Below, piece after piece: positions 12,551 through 25,690 of a stretch of DNA of 64,000 nucleotides. Position 1 is the stretch's first letter. Every line of letters starts with the position of its first letter. The notes beneath the pieces were generated by a model. The model was not told the origin of the DNA and made no database searches. It saw only the letters and a program-made list of their open reading frames with translations. This DNA is from Pollenia angustigena (Eukaryota; Arthropoda; Insecta; Diptera; Polleniidae), in the NCBI GenBank assembly GCA_930367215.1, contig OV884057.1:260170339-260234338 (forward strand), written 5' to 3'. The position numbers and the translations under genes are program-made.

Positions 12551-12685
12551 GCCTGGTCATCGATTTCGAACGTTAACGTTCGCATAGAAAATTATATTTA
12601 AAACAAAAACAAAATTCATAAATTTGTTTTTGTTTTAAATGAAATTTTCTATGCGAACGTTGACGTTCGAAATCGTTAAACAGGC
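12551..12685. mobile_element. 135-bp hairpin MITE
   Basis: CGATTTCGAACGTTAACGTT (12561 onward) pairs with AACGTTGACGTTCGAAATCG (12656-12675), and the stem continues through TATGCGAAC and AAACAAAAACAAA toward the loop. The outer words GCCTGG and ACAGGC add to the pairing. It would fold almost entirely on itself. It lies directly after family E copy 1. Confidence 0.8.
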
Positions 12686-12757
12686 AGTTACTAAATTTAA
12701 GTTTTTTCCGCTTGCTTTTAGAACGTGTAGTACTAATACATTCAAGTACGAATAACA

Positions 12758-13490
12758 GGGGGTTTACCGCGTATTTCGATTCGAAAGAAAGAAATAACTT
12801 ACAAGTTCGCCCAATTTGTACTGTGTACTACGATTTTCGTACTATTTGTTTCGAATGAACGGAAGTTGTTTATGCCTTATGCAACTCTCTATTACGAACA
12901 AAAAAATCCCTTTCGAAACTCCAACTACGTATCACGAAAACAAGCGTCAGGTTTGTAAAGAGCGTTAGGAAATTGTTCGAGAGCTATTTTTTCAGTGACA
13001 AAGTGCAAATGACAAAGTTCAAGACAAATAAAAGTGTAAAACAAACAAATTAAACCTAATAATATTAGATTTTATATAAAATAAATGTTAAATGGTATTA
13101 GTAATAATGTTTTGATATTTGTGGTCTTGTAATTTAAAAACAATTTAAAAAAAAAATTATATATTCAAAAAAAGCAGTATAAAGTAATGGTTGGCTTTTT
13201 CTGTTGACTCTTCAAACTACAGGGAAATACAATAAATTTTTATTTAACGACACATTTATAATATTCTTCACACATTGAATAGTATTTATTGTTTGTTTTG
13301 TTGTGGGATATTTTCGTCCATTTTGGTATTTAAATAGCAGTGCTAACAACTTTTAATCAAATTTCCCATTTGTTTATAAATACAACTTTGGCATCGTTTC
13401 GAACGAGTTACGCAGTACGGTTTAACTTTGGAATCGGAAATTTCTTTCGAAAAATTTTGCTTTTCGAATCGAAATACGCGGTAGCCCCCC
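12758..13490. mobile_element. Element with GGGGG...TACCGCG terminal inverted repeats
   Basis: The left end GGGGGTTTACCGCGTATTTC (12758) and right end GAAATACGCGGTAGCCCCCC (13471-13490) are inverted copies, and pairing extends inward through GATTCGAAA. The 733-bp interior is non-coding. Flanks are ATAACA and AGCAAC, with no convincing target duplication. The GGGGG ends could point to a PIF/Harbinger-type element, but this is not established. Confidence 0.7.
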
Positions 13491-15794
13491 AGCAACAAGT
13501 TATTAAAACAATCCAAAATATATTTACATTCGTAAACCATTGCATTCTATATACGCTCATACGCATGTGTTTGTAAAAATTTGTTGTAGAAACAACAACA
13601 ATACTACAATAAGAAAACATACTGTTCACATCCGTGAACAAAATGCTACAACCCCAACCCTGGCGATATCATCGACGCCCCCACTAACAGCTGCTTGTTC
13701 AACTGCAGCTACAAAGTTAAAAAACAACACTCTCGAATCAATTACCGAGGAGAAAACTGTGTGATCGTGTGAGCTTTTTTAAAGTGAAAATTAAGTAAAA
13801 AGTTAATTAAGTTAATACATATATAAATAAATGAATAAGAAATAAACTAAATTAAATTAAAGAGAATAAATAAACTCATAAATTCAAAGTGTTTAATTTA
13901 CTACTTAACACCTAAAACATTGTGTAAAAATCCTTAGCTTAAAAAGTGATTAATTACCTTTTGTTTATATACCCTTTACTACTTAAACATACCTACATTT
14001 TACACTATGTGCTAAATAATACTAAAAAACTTGAAATACTTACACTAAATTTACCATTGCTTATTAAAACCCTGAAACTAACCTAAACCTTATTGAAATT
14101 AAATACATATAACCCTAACCTAAAACCTTTATATGCACTTATATTTATACACCTATAAGTCTAATGAGGAAAGTTCAATAAACACATAATTTTATACTGT
14201 TGTTTTGAAATATATAGCGAAGTGTTTAATTAACATGGTTCCCGCCAGTAAGTAGTTGCTATCCCATTCTAACTCGTTAAAACACATACATTATTTTAAT
14301 GTTTTAAAAGTAAAATAAGAAATATAATTCCCGAATTCTATCTGTTAAAATTTTTTATTTTAAATATATTGGGTATGCTGCTGGTTCTTGTAGTTGCGAG
14401 ATCGTCTGTATCCTACCTTGGTTTACAGACGATAAAGCAAACGAAAGTCTAAACGGGTAAGCCAATATAATACAGATAATATTATTCTGGTTCTCTTGGA
14501 ACAAATGTTTAGGGTAGAATTAAAATCTCATTTTCCGAATTTTTCAAATACGAATTTCCGATTAAAACCAACTCAGAACATCTTGAATCAATCACAGTTT
14601 AAGATTCATTTGTAATCAATTGTACTTAAGTCAATCCCTTTTTCGGATTATTTAAGGATCAGGACTTTTCTTTTCAGTAAAGTGGTGGTGGGTATAAGAA
14701 CGAGTTTAATAACTTTTTCGCACTTTAAATATTCAGTTATAAAACCTTGTTTGTCCCTTTATGGCCAGAACTTAGTAATTTTTTTAACTTTTGCTTGTGA
14801 GGAGTTGGCAACATTGACAATCACTAAACCTACTCTTAGACACACACTCAAAAACATTGTAGTCCTATATCTGTAGAAACTTGTTTTCTAGTTTGGAATC
14901 AATATGGCAATCATTTTAAATGACACATTACTCTAACAAATGACAATAATAAATGCATGTGTGTGTGTGAATTTATTTCAAATAAATAAATAAATGGATG
15001 TATATTTGTGTGGTGAATTTGAGAATATGAAATATTTTATATTTTGTTAAAGAAATTCGAGAACATTTTGTAAATAAATATTTATTTCTAGGGATATGTG
15101 CGTGTATGTGTGCCCTTATTTGTGTAAATAAATAACTAAAAACTAATTTAATTAAGTGGAACAATTTAATTACATTTATGAAAAAATATTATATTTGCAT
15201 AAAAAAATCATAAAATTTTAAATTTGCAAATAATTAAAAAAATTATTATTTATTTTTTTATTTTATGTATATTTATTGCCAAAATTTTGCAAGAAATAGT
15301 TTGTTTAAAATCAATACACCGTTCGAAGAACAAACTGTAATATTTGTTTAAACTAAAAAAAACTGTTTAATCAAATACAACCATACAGCCTAAGATTATT
15401 TGTTGTTTTTTTATTTAATTTTTTTTTTTTACTGTACCCATTTTGCGATATGATAATATTTGAAGCGTTAATTTTAAATATACACATATGGCTCATTTGC
15501 TGTAACGTCGTCATAATTCAGAAAAACAAATTTGGAAAAAACTTGTTTAAAGTTTTTGATTTGCTCGCAACGAAATATTCTCTTCAAACAGTGAAAGTAT
15601 AAAAGATATAAATATGAGTTTTTATACAATAAGCCTTATTAGGGTTGCCGTTGTCGTACAATAGCGAATAATTCACTTAATCCAAGATTTCCTTTTTTGA
15701 GATATGACGACGTTCCAGCTAATGAACTATGAAGGCAGAAACAATATATTTATCCGTTTTAGAGCCTTTTACGAATTTTGGCATCGATTTTTTA
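13491..15794. other. Non-coding spacer with a small open frame and a short hairpin
   Basis: 13540-13764 is open for 74 codons (NATTPTLAISSTPPLTAACS within it) and is richer in G+C, but I do not recognise it. The next 450 bp is extremely A/T-rich and ends near AATAAACACATAA and CATGGTTCCCGCCAG. A degraded LTR is possible but unsupported. ATCGTCTGTA and TACAGACGAT at about 14401-14433 form a perfect 10-bp stem. Confidence 0.35.
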
Positions 15795-15925
15795 GTGCAT
15801 ATTTTACCGTTTGCAGCATTTTTTGCATAATTTATTTAAAAGAGCATTTTTAAGTTTTTAGCGCATATTTTTCCTTTTTAAGGCATATTTTGCCTTTTTA
15901 ACGCATATTTTGATACATGTGGAAT
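15795..15925 (+). repeat. Short degenerate tandem repeat of TTTTTAnnGCATATTTT
   Basis: The word GCATATTTT(A/T/G) follows a T-rich stretch at about 15797, 15862, 15883 and 15904, with a ~20-bp period in the last three units. It is simple-sequence DNA of unknown function. Confidence 0.6.
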
Positions 15926-16539
15926 GTTTATGCCTACAAGAGCTTTCAAGGCAAATAAAAAAATTATTTTTTTTCGAAATTCTGGTTAACAGATGGCTTT
16001 TCTGTTTTAAATTTATATCTATATACCCAACGTGTTGCGTAAATTTCGCAATCTACATTAAATTTGTATTCTAAAATTGTAAGGCAAAGCAGGTTGTCAT
16101 TAAAGATACATGTTATTTAAAGATACGTGTTATTTAAGTGATCTTACGATATCCATCCTTTCGTCTGGCTGGTTGACTGTCCATGTTAACCTTGTGCGCA
16201 AAGTACAAGTTGCAATTTTGTAGATAATTTGATCGAGAATCGGTCTATAATTTTACATATTCCCCATAAAAACTTCTTTCCAAAATGTACTCTTTGTGTC
16301 CGTATACCATCAAATTATTATTTGCCACAAAAATATTTTACTGCAAATTAAATTATTTTTGAACCGGTTTACATTTGCCCAAAGCTTCCTTAATAAAATG
16401 GCTTTAACTTCTTTTTAAATGTTAACATTAATAAGCAATTTAGCGAACGTTCCTGAAATTTAAGACAATTTTTGAGAGCATATTTCTGGTTTCTGATAAT
16501 TACAATAGTCTTAAATATTGCTGTCATTATCATATAATA

Positions 16540-16793
16540 TATCGACCCATTTGCGCGAAATTATCGTATATGCCAATTTTTTTGAAATTGAGTTTTTGAT
16601 GCAATCTTGTTCTACATTCAAAGATACGTCGCCTGACAAAATATTGTAGGCGAATTCCACTTCGTTGCTCCAAAAATTGAATGTATATTTTCATATTGAT
16701 ATTGCAAGTGATAGAAGAGAAAAGTATAAAAATGGTTCTACTGTAAAATTTGGTTTTTGTAACATACGATAATTTCGCGCAAAGGGGTCGATA
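16540..16793. mobile_element. Family K MITE, copy 1 (mariner-type TA ends)
   Basis: TATCGACCCATTTGCGCGAA (16540-16559) is mirrored by ATTTCGCGCAAAGGGGTCGATA at 16771-16792, and the stem extends through ATTATCGTAT. A second copy at 50022-50262 has the same terminal words, and there a paralogous empty site shows insertion at a TA dinucleotide. The interior is non-coding. Probably a non-autonomous Tc1/mariner-type element. Confidence 0.8.
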
Positions 16794-18985
16794 TATTTCT
16801 CATAATTTGCAAATAAAAATAAGATATTATTTGTTAATATCATGTTTTAAATAAACAAAGATTTAGTTTTGCTACAAATCATGTCATTTTTCGCAACCAT
16901 AAAACGATTGTGGAAAATCATAATATATTTAGGCAAGATTGAGGTTGAAGCTGCAGTTTGTCAAGTATGTATGTGAAAGACAAATTTAAGCCTAATCTAA
17001 GAAGATAAGACTGGAAGATGTTTATTGAGGACCTACGCTACTAAAAGAAACATTATTAAAGAACGGTACGTACACTCAGAAACAATATCTATTTTTTAGT
17101 GCTTGTGTATTAGAACACAACCTTTAATACCGTCATAGATATTTTCACGTAAGGAACAAACACTATGTAGTGCTCTGTTTTTCGTAATAAATTAGTACAA
17201 TCGTAAAAACATACATTATATTTTAGTGTTCTGTAGTGTCTTTCTTACATTGATGAAGGAATGAGCAAACAAAAAATGTTAGCAACATACTAGTATTGTT
17301 CACGACACAACTGAGTTTTTGGGTTTTCTACGAAAAACAGAACGCAATGAAATGCTTTTATCGTTATGCTGAGTTGGTAAAGTACAGTATGTGAACGATG
17401 ATCACAAACAAAGAAATGTTTTTTAAACAAGCAATATCAGAATATGTGTTTTCCATATTTCTACCGTACAGAACACTTAAGTAGAGTATATAATATTTTT
17501 TTCGAAATCTGGTTTATAGCAAAAAGAGATTAAAAAAACTTAAAAATTTTTTTTTTTTATCAAACAAAAAGCAATTAATTGCATATAAGACATTTTGCAG
17601 CTACAACAAGATGATTAACGAAATAGAAAAATTTATATCAGATTATTAAAATTTCAAAAAATTGCTTAACAATAAGTTGGGTAGTAGCTAGAAATTAACA
17701 AAATAAAAAAATTAAATAAATAAAAAATGGCATATAAACCCCATTTAAATAAAATGTAATTGGATGTTTTGATAGGTTCAGTCTAAAAATGTTTTAAATG
17801 AGTCCAATTCTATATGGTTTATATAAAACTTTTAACCAAATATTTATTTGTCATAAGAACCCTTTAAAGATTAAAATTCTAAATACAAAATTTTATTATA
17901 CCAAAAAAGCTCATACTCTCCTATCCGTGTCACATATGGCCATAAATATTTCCTTAAGTGGCACTAAATTTTTATATTTGGAAAATAAACATTGTTTTTT
18001 TTCAACAAAAATTTTAAACATTTGTAAATAAAATACAATTTCTATTACAAAATCTTGAGAGTTGTCGAAACTTTACATTATAAAAAAACCGACTATAAAC
18101 CAAAATTCGAAATAAACACAACAAGTTTATATTTTTTCTATTTATAGGGCTTTTAAGTATTTATCCTTGTATTTTTTCTTTTTTTGCTTCTGGAAAATTT
18201 GTTGGCAAAATATCAATTCATATACACGCTCCAACACTTTAGCAGGAATAGTACGAAAATAAAACTAAATAAATGAGCAAAAATGAGAAAATAAGAATCG
18301 TAAAATGTGAATAAATTTATATTTTAATTTTAAATAAATACACCAGCACACACATACACACTCTCAAATAACACTTTAACCAAAGTTATAAATGAAAAAA
18401 GTCCAAATAGTAAAATTGTATCGCATTTTTTACAAGTGACACTAACAGAAACCAAAAATGTGTTTGGCACACACCAACCATCAAAAAGGACACGAATACC
18501 AAACGTGTGTGTGTGGCATTGAAATGGCATGTGTCTTTTTTACACACAGTGTGTGTAATTTATATATATATATAAACAAATACATAAAATATGAATTGTG
18601 TAAACAATATAAAAAATTGCTTTTTGTTGTGAATTTTCCTGAAACAACAACAACTTATTGTTTATCCTTAGTAGTGGTGTAGTGTAAAGTATTCTTTTTA
18701 TATAACAATATTATAATCCAGTAACCCGAGTAAACCAAATAGTAAAAACTGTTAAATTTACAATTGTAAGCATTGAACAGAACAATAAAAACAACATGGT
18801 GTTTTAAAGTACTCAAGTGATGAACAGTGGTTATAGTTGAGTTTATTTTGAAAACTTATAGAAATCTTATTCGAGAAATTGTTGGTTAAACAAGTTACTC
18901 AAATATAAATATAATAATATAAAAATAAGTTTTGATATCATTACAGATACCGGACAATATTTAAAGGATTTTTAGAGTAAATATA
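16794..18985. other. Non-coding spacer with scattered short inverted words
   Basis: Between 17062 and 17475 the words CTGTTTTTCGTA (17177) and TACGAAAAACAG (17329), plus repeated TAGTG(C/T)TCTGT, suggest a decayed inverted-repeat element without clear ends. 18335-18560 contains CA/TG-rich simple sequence. No gene was found. Confidence 0.4.
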
Positions 18986-19320
18986 ATGCACGATGTTAAT
19001 TGTGGGTTACACCTTAACGTCAAGTTTTTTGCCCAACGTAATTTGATTTTTCTTTGTTTCGTTGTTTGACAAATTCAACCATGCGGAGGTACACAAGTGG
19101 GCAGCCTTTTACGAAAATGGGCCGTCAAATTAAAATCCATTTCGTGCAATTTTTGATTTTTTTTGTCAGCATAATGGATTCGTTAACAATCAGAATTGAC
19201 GCATTTGGGCAAATGAGATTACATGAATGATTGTTGAAAAGCTGATGCAATCAAGCCAAGCAGTAACCATGAATGGTGTTCGCTGTCCCGAGGTAATAAC
19301 GGACTTATTGTGGCCACACG

Positions 19321-19803
19321 CAGAGAAAAAACCGGTTTAAATATGGTCACCTCCAACAAAACTATTTTTAAAGAAATTTTTAAATATACATACTATGTTT
19401 ACTTACACCATATGATTGTCACCGTCAACCATAGTATGGTTAAACTTACCCTCTATCAATAGACTACAACCATATTATGATTGCTTCTAAACATGTTATG
19501 GTTTAATATGACAATAACTTGTTTTTAAATTAACAATAGTATTTTCCTCTTTTCCAACAGCAACATGTTATGGTTTAAAACCAACCATGCTATTATAAAT
19601 GTTAAACATATTTTAGCTATTAATAACCATAACATGTTCGGAGGCAGCCATAATACGGTTGCGTCCTCTTGATAGAGGCCTAATTTAACCATAATATGGT
19701 TGTCGGTGACAATGATATGGTTAAATTAAACATAATATGTTTAACATTTTCTTTAAAAATAGTGTTGTTGGAGGTGACCATATTTAAACATGTTTTTTCT
19801 CTG
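19321..19803. mobile_element. Family B MITE, copy 1, inside the mariner
   Basis: CAGAGAAAAAACCGGTTTAA (19321) mirrors TTAAACATGTTTTTTCTCTG at 19784-19803, and pairing continues through TATGGTCACCTCCAACA. Inside are repeated short palindromes such as AACCATAGTATGGTT (19427-19441) and AACCATAATATGGTT (19687-19701). It splits the mariner frame between LLWPH and AEIGDIDL. The target duplication is blurred; GCAG is shared by both flanks. Confidence 0.85.
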
Positions 19804-19940
19804 GATGCAGAAATTGGGGATATAGATCTGATATGTGGTTCCAAGAGGATGGTGCCACTTGCCACACAGCCAATGACACAATGACTCTGTTGTGCGAGTG
19901 GCGATGTTAATTGTCCGCCACGATCATATGAATTGACACC

Positions 19941-20190
19941 GTTGGACTTCTTTTTTTGGGGATATTTAAAAGAATTATGTCTCAGCGTCATTGAAAATAT
20001 AAGCCGTCGGATAGACGCATGTCACCGAAGCCGTTGCGAGCATTTGGCCAATATTTTGTTTCGTTGGACTTTTTTTTTTGGGGGATATTTCAAAGAATTA
20101 TGTCTCACAGCCATTGAAAATATGAACCGATGGAAAGACACATGCCACCGATGCCGTTGCGAGAATTTGGCCAATATTTCGTTTCGAACA
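19941..20190 (+). repeat. Tandem duplication of 122 bp in the mariner 3' coding end
   Basis: The segment from GTTGGACTTC (19941) to TTTGTTTC (about 20062) is repeated from 20063 to about 20185. Both copies encode PLDFFFWG / WTFFFGGYFKE, LCL..IEN and CH.(S/C)RCE(H/N)LANI. The copies have diverged by about 12%, so the duplication is old. Confidence 0.85.
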
Positions 20191-20300
20191 TAATTGTCGT
20201 AAATCCTTCTACCGTAATAAAAAAAATTAAGAAAATTCTTTGAAAAATGTTTGTTTTAGTAACAACTAATATCGTGCATTTTGATTGGACCACACTTTAG

Positions 20301-22894
20301 TTATCAAATTTGTCAAAAACAATTGCTGCATCTGTATTATAATTATACTCGAAGTTTTATGGTCGTAATCGTGAACTTGCGACAATCATAGAGTCAGGCT
20401 AAAAAAAAAACAAGGCCAACTTAAAATGTTCCTATTTAACCACTGTGTAATTGGGTTGCACATAAAAATAAAAAAATTTTGAATACGAAAAATGAGACGC
20501 CAAAGATCCAAGTAAAACTACAAACTATTCATACATCGACTATTTATTCAGCACTCAGTCCATCATACATTCAGTATATGCAGTGTGTCATAACTTGCGA
20601 AACTTTTGCCACTTGTCAGCCATGAGTTTGAGTATTTTATTTTTTGGGTTTAAAGTTTTTACTTACACTTACACACATACGTTAAATATAAATATACCAT
20701 TATTTTCACAAATAATTTGTTTTGTTTTTTCCCCTTTTTATTAAATTGCCATTGCGGCATGTTGATATAATATAATTTTCAACCTTTTGCCAAAATAAAG
20801 TTATTTATTTCTTCTCTATTTTTCTACTTCTTTATCCTCAAATGTGTACAAACACTCTAATACGGTCATAAAATTCTAGCAAAGAATAAAAATAAAATAT
20901 TGTTATTATTGGCAGAAAAAAATTGAAAAAAAGTATTTCACGTCTATAAAGTTTAATGGCAAAAAGAAAAATTATACTTTTCCTTCTACTTAACATGGCT
21001 AAGCTTATAAATCGTTTTACAATTTATTAGTTTTATAAATCGTTTATATTTTATAAAAGGTTTTTTCTTTCTAAATATTATAATGAAATTAGTTGTAAAG
21101 CCAAAAACAACATAAACAACAACAAATATGTTACGCCACAATTTAATCAATGTGTCAATTTATTAGTATCAGAAAAACAAAAACCAAAAAAAAAAAAAAA
21201 AAATAATTTTGTTAATATTAAAATTAGATTAGTGTGTTTTTTCCATTACCGAACAATGAAACATAAAAACTTTTGCTATAATAACCATAAACCATTTTTA
21301 GTTAAACCAATTAAAACTAAAAAATTTTAAACAACCGCCCAATGCCACATCGAAATTCTCTTAATATTTAAAAATATAATATGACACTTTTTTTTGTGTT
21401 TTAACCGAAAATTGGAATATATAACGCCCTCAAATTCAATCTGTTAAATATAATATCGATTATCAAATAAGCCTGACATTTTCTAACTGGAAAAGCTTCA
21501 CAAATACACTCACAAGCACACACACAGACACACACACACACATTAACGTACGATTGAATGGTACTTCAGTTTTATATGCAAATTTTAATTTAATTAAAAA
21601 CAAAAATGAACAGACAAATACGTGAATTAAAATTAAATTAACACTCAACAAATGATTTCTGATCAGAGTTGTGCAAAATTGGTTGAAATGAATTGTGTAG
21701 GGTTAAAGAATAGGTAGCGTATAAGCAACAACTATTTTAGTAAATATTTTGCATAATAAATCGAAAATGTAGATATTGTTTTTACTCTGTAGATCTAAGA
21801 GCACAAGGCTTGAAATCGAGCTTGATCGCTTTAAAAATGTCTGAGATATGATAAATTAAGACTACGCCTGCTTCTAATTTTTACACATACATTTTTTATA
21901 TTAACTTCATTTAACGAGTTGCCTCTCGAATTAAGGGTTAACGTACAAAAAAACCTAGGTGGATTAAATTGATTTCAAATATGGGTAAATCCAAAGTGTT
22001 GAACGTGACAGTCGTTCACAGTCTCTTAACGCTTAAATTATAGCACTAAGAAAGCACTGGTACCTATGCTAAAGTTTATGAAGGGTGCGATTCTAGGTCA
22101 GAGATAATGGCAAGAGAAGTAGCGGTTCGAACGTGAAAAAAAAAGTAGTTTTTTTGGCCATTTATAAAAAGGGGTAATTCAGCGAAACCTGGCACAATTT
22201 TTAAGTCAATCTACTTTCAGAATTTTACGTAGCAATGTAACATTAAAATGTCTTGGTTTGATTCCAAAATTCTTTGAATTTTCTTTTTTTAAGCCAAAAT
22301 CTAGGTCGATACGTGACATTTCGAACGTGAAATTTATTTCATAATAATTTAACTGAATAATGATCAACATAAAATAAAAATTGACCGTTAATCCGAATAA
22401 CATATTTCTCTTTGAACTCTTCGTTTGATTACAGACCATGTAAGAACATTTTTTGGAATAATTTTTATCAAATATCACCTCTTTTAAGAAAGATAAATAT
22501 TAAAGAAAACATACAATAAAACATTCTCACATATAAGAAATTACGTTTGTACAACTTTGCAGTCAGATTGTTCATCTAAGTGAACAAATGTATGGGTAAA
22601 TTTAGAAAATAAGTAAAATCTAAATATTTCTCTATAACAAAATTGTAAAATAATCAGCTTTTAATAACTTTTAAATTTTCGGTCACGGTGGGCCTTTTGA
22701 TGGAAATGCCCATAATATGGCAACATCGAACTTTCATGAGCTTCCGAAAAAGGAGTTGATATAACAAGAGAAAAATTATCTGTTACCAAGAGAATAATTA
22801 TCTGTTAATTTCACGATGTCGCAAGAAAGCTTTCTTTTGCGCAAATACATTTGAAACAAAAACAATGTGTTTAGATTTTTTTTTTTTTTTTTTT
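20301..22894. other. Non-coding spacer
   Basis: No gene or bounded element recognised. A poly(A) run lies at about 21187-21203 and a CA repeat at 21518-21542. Open frames (for example 22206-22478 minus) are low-complexity. Confidence 0.5.
21518..21542 (+). repeat. (CA)n microsatellite
   Basis: About a dozen CA units, interrupted once by GA. Confidence 0.85.
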
Positions 22895-23046
22895 ATCAAA
22901 GTAATTTTTGTGGGAATACAAACTTTTAATTTAAAAGATTTTGCTTGCCGTGCTTAGTTCCCAATTTTTATTCTTGATAAAAACACTAAAATTTATTGTT
23001 GAGGGGATAAGCTATGCGCATTTCACTGGTTGCTTAGGTCAGATTT
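22895..23046 (-). mobile_element. Family A, copy 2 (single arm)
   Basis: Matches the reverse complement of the family A core: TGCTTAGTTCCCAATTTTTA, ATTTATTGTTG, GGGATAAGCTATGCGCATTT and ACTGGTTGCTTAGG. The flank TATCAAAGTAATTTTTGTG (22899) is also found at 6418 beside copy 1. No partner arm is visible. Confidence 0.7.
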
Positions 23047-24111
23047 TGGTTTTAAGTGCAGTCGAGCGAAAAAGTTCTTACGCATTTAGCGAAATATGCA
23101 GCATGTCTTTTAAACCAATATATTTTCAATAAACAATGTTTTTTATAAAACCTACTAAAAAATAAAGGAATATGGGATTTAAGATGAGTATGGTAACAAA
23201 AAAAGAGCCACAATGCTTTATTTGGAGTTTTCATCTGCAACCGCATATGTCCTAAAATCAACTTTTTAAATCAAACTATGGGCTCGGAATTGAACTTTTC
23301 GAACTTAGTTATCACCTTAATAAATCGGAATTGGTTCATCTTTTTCAGAAATTTTTAGAACAATGAAAATGAGAACGATTAAACTTAAACAATATGGTAT
23401 CAACACTTCAATATCGAAAAATGGGCATACGCTGTTGCCCATGAAAACTGCAGCCATGTCATATATTGTCTTTTCATACGGCATATTAACTGATTATTAA
23501 GCATATTAAGACCCATTCACCCCTTCCTCCGATACACCAATTTTTAAGAAAAAAAAAAAGAATTTCAGGAGTTTCAACATAAAATCACTGACGTAGTTTG
23601 CAAACGATTATATCAAGTGCTTTTTTTTTATTTGTTTGCTAAAAAGGCAATAAAGTTGGTTTAAAAAATTACTGATTTATAAAGACAGGCGCGGATGGGG
23701 GGGGGGGGATAAGGAAATTTCCCCCCCGTAAATTATAAAAATATGTTTTGTTAATTTCGATAATACAAGAATTCCCAATAATTATATTTTTTTAATGTAC
23801 AAAATTTTTGGAAATCCCAGCAAGGTTTTTTTGTTTTTTTTATGGAATGTCTTACGAAATTTTCAATAAGTATTTTTCTGTTTTTTTTATTTTTATTGAA
23901 TCTCTAACGAAATTTGCAATAAGTATCCATATCTTAATCCTAATAGTTATTTAATAGATATTTCCAATGAAACATCTAGTTTACCGTATTCAAATACTTA
24001 TTATTCTACATTCAATCCCAGCAGGTGCCATCTTTATCCAAACACTAAACGTTTGACTTGATAATGCAATTTATTTATTTATTTATTTGCAATATTTAAG
24101 TATATATTTAT

Positions 24112-25690
24112 GTGTTATGTGAATCAAAATTCTATTCGATAATTTTTGACGAAAGCACGGATTTGTCGGGGAAAAGCCAGATTTCCTTATCTTTAAGATA
24201 TTTCAACATACAACAAAAGTTTTATAAGGAAGAATTTATTGGCTTTGTTGTAAACGCATATGAAGAGGCTTCAAAAGATATTGATGACGTTGATGTGTCA
24301 ATTGATGCGAAGGCGCTATCATCAATAGTTCGTAAAGCTGTGACAAATTTTGTGTAGGAAATGAAACAGATGGGTGACCTCTGATGTCAGCAGAAAATGG
24401 AGCTGTTCAAAATTTCTGGAAAAGCGACAAATGCGAAACAAACGCCTTACTATTCCCATAAATCGAACAACTCAATTTCTAAAAGCAATAAAGTGCTATT
24501 AATACAAAAAGTTGTATCATTTGTCAAAGAAACGACAAAATTTTTTATATATAATCATCACAAGCGAAAAACAGTTTTAGCAAAGTATTTGGGAGCCAAA
24601 CTCTCTTCATTGCGTCTTTGCAACAAGAGCACATTTTATAGTAGAAGCTTTGGAAAAAATATCTGAGTGGAAAGGTAGTATCTCTACCTTTATATTAAGG
24701 AACTCAATTAGTACTTTTAAATTTATTTGCGGAATATACATATTAAGTACAATACTTATTGTCACACAGCCACTTAGTATAATTTTACAAAAGCAAGATA
24801 TACAGCCATGTCACAGAGTACAATTCCGTTCGGAAACGGAATTCATTCCGTATTTTGGTGCTTCAGAAAATTACGAAAAAATGTTTCGGAATGAAACCAT
24901 TTTTGTTTTCATGAACGGTATGGGAGTTGTCTGTATCTGAAAGGCCATAAAACTAGCAAAATACACTTTCCTTCAACAAACAAATATGTTTTCTTCAATT
25001 CTGAACGGAATCATTCCGAACGGAATTTTACTCTGTGACATGGCCCATAGATCTTCAAAAAGGATCAAGTCTTATAAACATTTTAATCATGTGCCTTGAA
25101 GAAAAAAGAAATAAAGCCGAAGAACAACTTAAAGCGATTTTTGAAAAAGTTAAAGTTATTTGCGTTCAAATCGAGGTTCCTATCGAAAAGACAAGATTTG
25201 AACGAAATAATCACATCCAAAATGTTGAAGATTACTACCGAGTTGTAGGTTACATTCCTCTTATTGAATTTATTTTAAAAGATCTCATAACAACTTTCCC
25301 AATATAAATCCCAAATGTATTGAACATACCTAAACTTCTACCTCAAAGTGTAATCAAGTCATATACAGATACAAAACTGGTAAAACCACAACTAGCTGAT
25401 GAGCTGATTATATTTGATAAAAGAGATAAACACCTACTAAGATCTAAACTTGAGCCTGATTTATCAGATACCGTTGTAGATGCTTTAATAAAACCAAATC
25501 TAAAAAAAATATTTCAAATTTTCGTTTCAATGCTCGACAGTAGTGCTACGAGCCGGACGTAATTTCCTACCCTTCGTCGAATAAAAACATGGCTCGGATC
25601 AACAATGACTGAAGAGAGACTGTACTGTCTAAATTTGCCACACAAGGAAATCATAAATTGCTTATTTAAAAAGATTAATGTATATTTAAC
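24112..25690 (+). pseudogene. hAT-type transposase remnant (DUF4371-like plus hAT dimerisation end)
   Basis: The frame fragments read in order: SIIFDESTDLSGKSQISLSL (24130 onward, the family's catalytic-core DESTD word), a CLEEKRNKAEEQLKAIFEK helix (about 25090), LIIFDKRD (about 25401), then TLRRIKTWLGSTMTEERLYC (about 25567-25626), the characteristic hAT C-terminal dimerisation segment. Stops at about 24354, 25305 and 25560, frameshifts, and the MITE inactivate it. Family assignment is from motif memory and is fairly secure. Confidence 0.82.
24803..25046. mobile_element. 244-bp MITE inside the hAT transposase
   Basis: Ends CAGCCATGTCACAGAGTA (24803) and TACTCTGTGACATGGCCC (mirror, to 25046); arms extend through AATTCCGTTCGGAA. 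ATA flanks both sides (24800-24802 and 25047-25049). Joining the flanks with one ATA reads through as KQDI followed by DLQKG, which restores the transposase frame. The ends are therefore precise and a 3-bp (or TA) duplication is implied. Confidence 0.87.

Larger units (their letters stand above)
18986..20300 (+). mobile_element. Mariner-family transposon remnant
   Basis: The right end (20268-20300) reads as the reverse complement of a start containing TGGTCCAATCAAAATGCACG. The left side carries only ATGCACGAT from 18986, so the outer left terminus is lost. The N-terminal coding part (about 19105-19195) gives AAFYENG then FRAIFDFFCQHN. After an internal deletion comes AVTMNGVRCPEVITDLLWPH (about 19261-19317), then a MITE insertion, then EDGATCHTA (about 19846) and ELTPLDFFFWGYLKE (about 19930-19975), which hold the second and third catalytic acidic positions of mariner-type transposases. 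Frameshifts make it inactive. Confidence 0.85.

Noticed and set aside
13760..14240. Possible LTR with AATAAA and a primer-site-like TGGTTCCCGCC
   Set aside because: No second LTR, no TG...CA ends, no gag/pol nearby.
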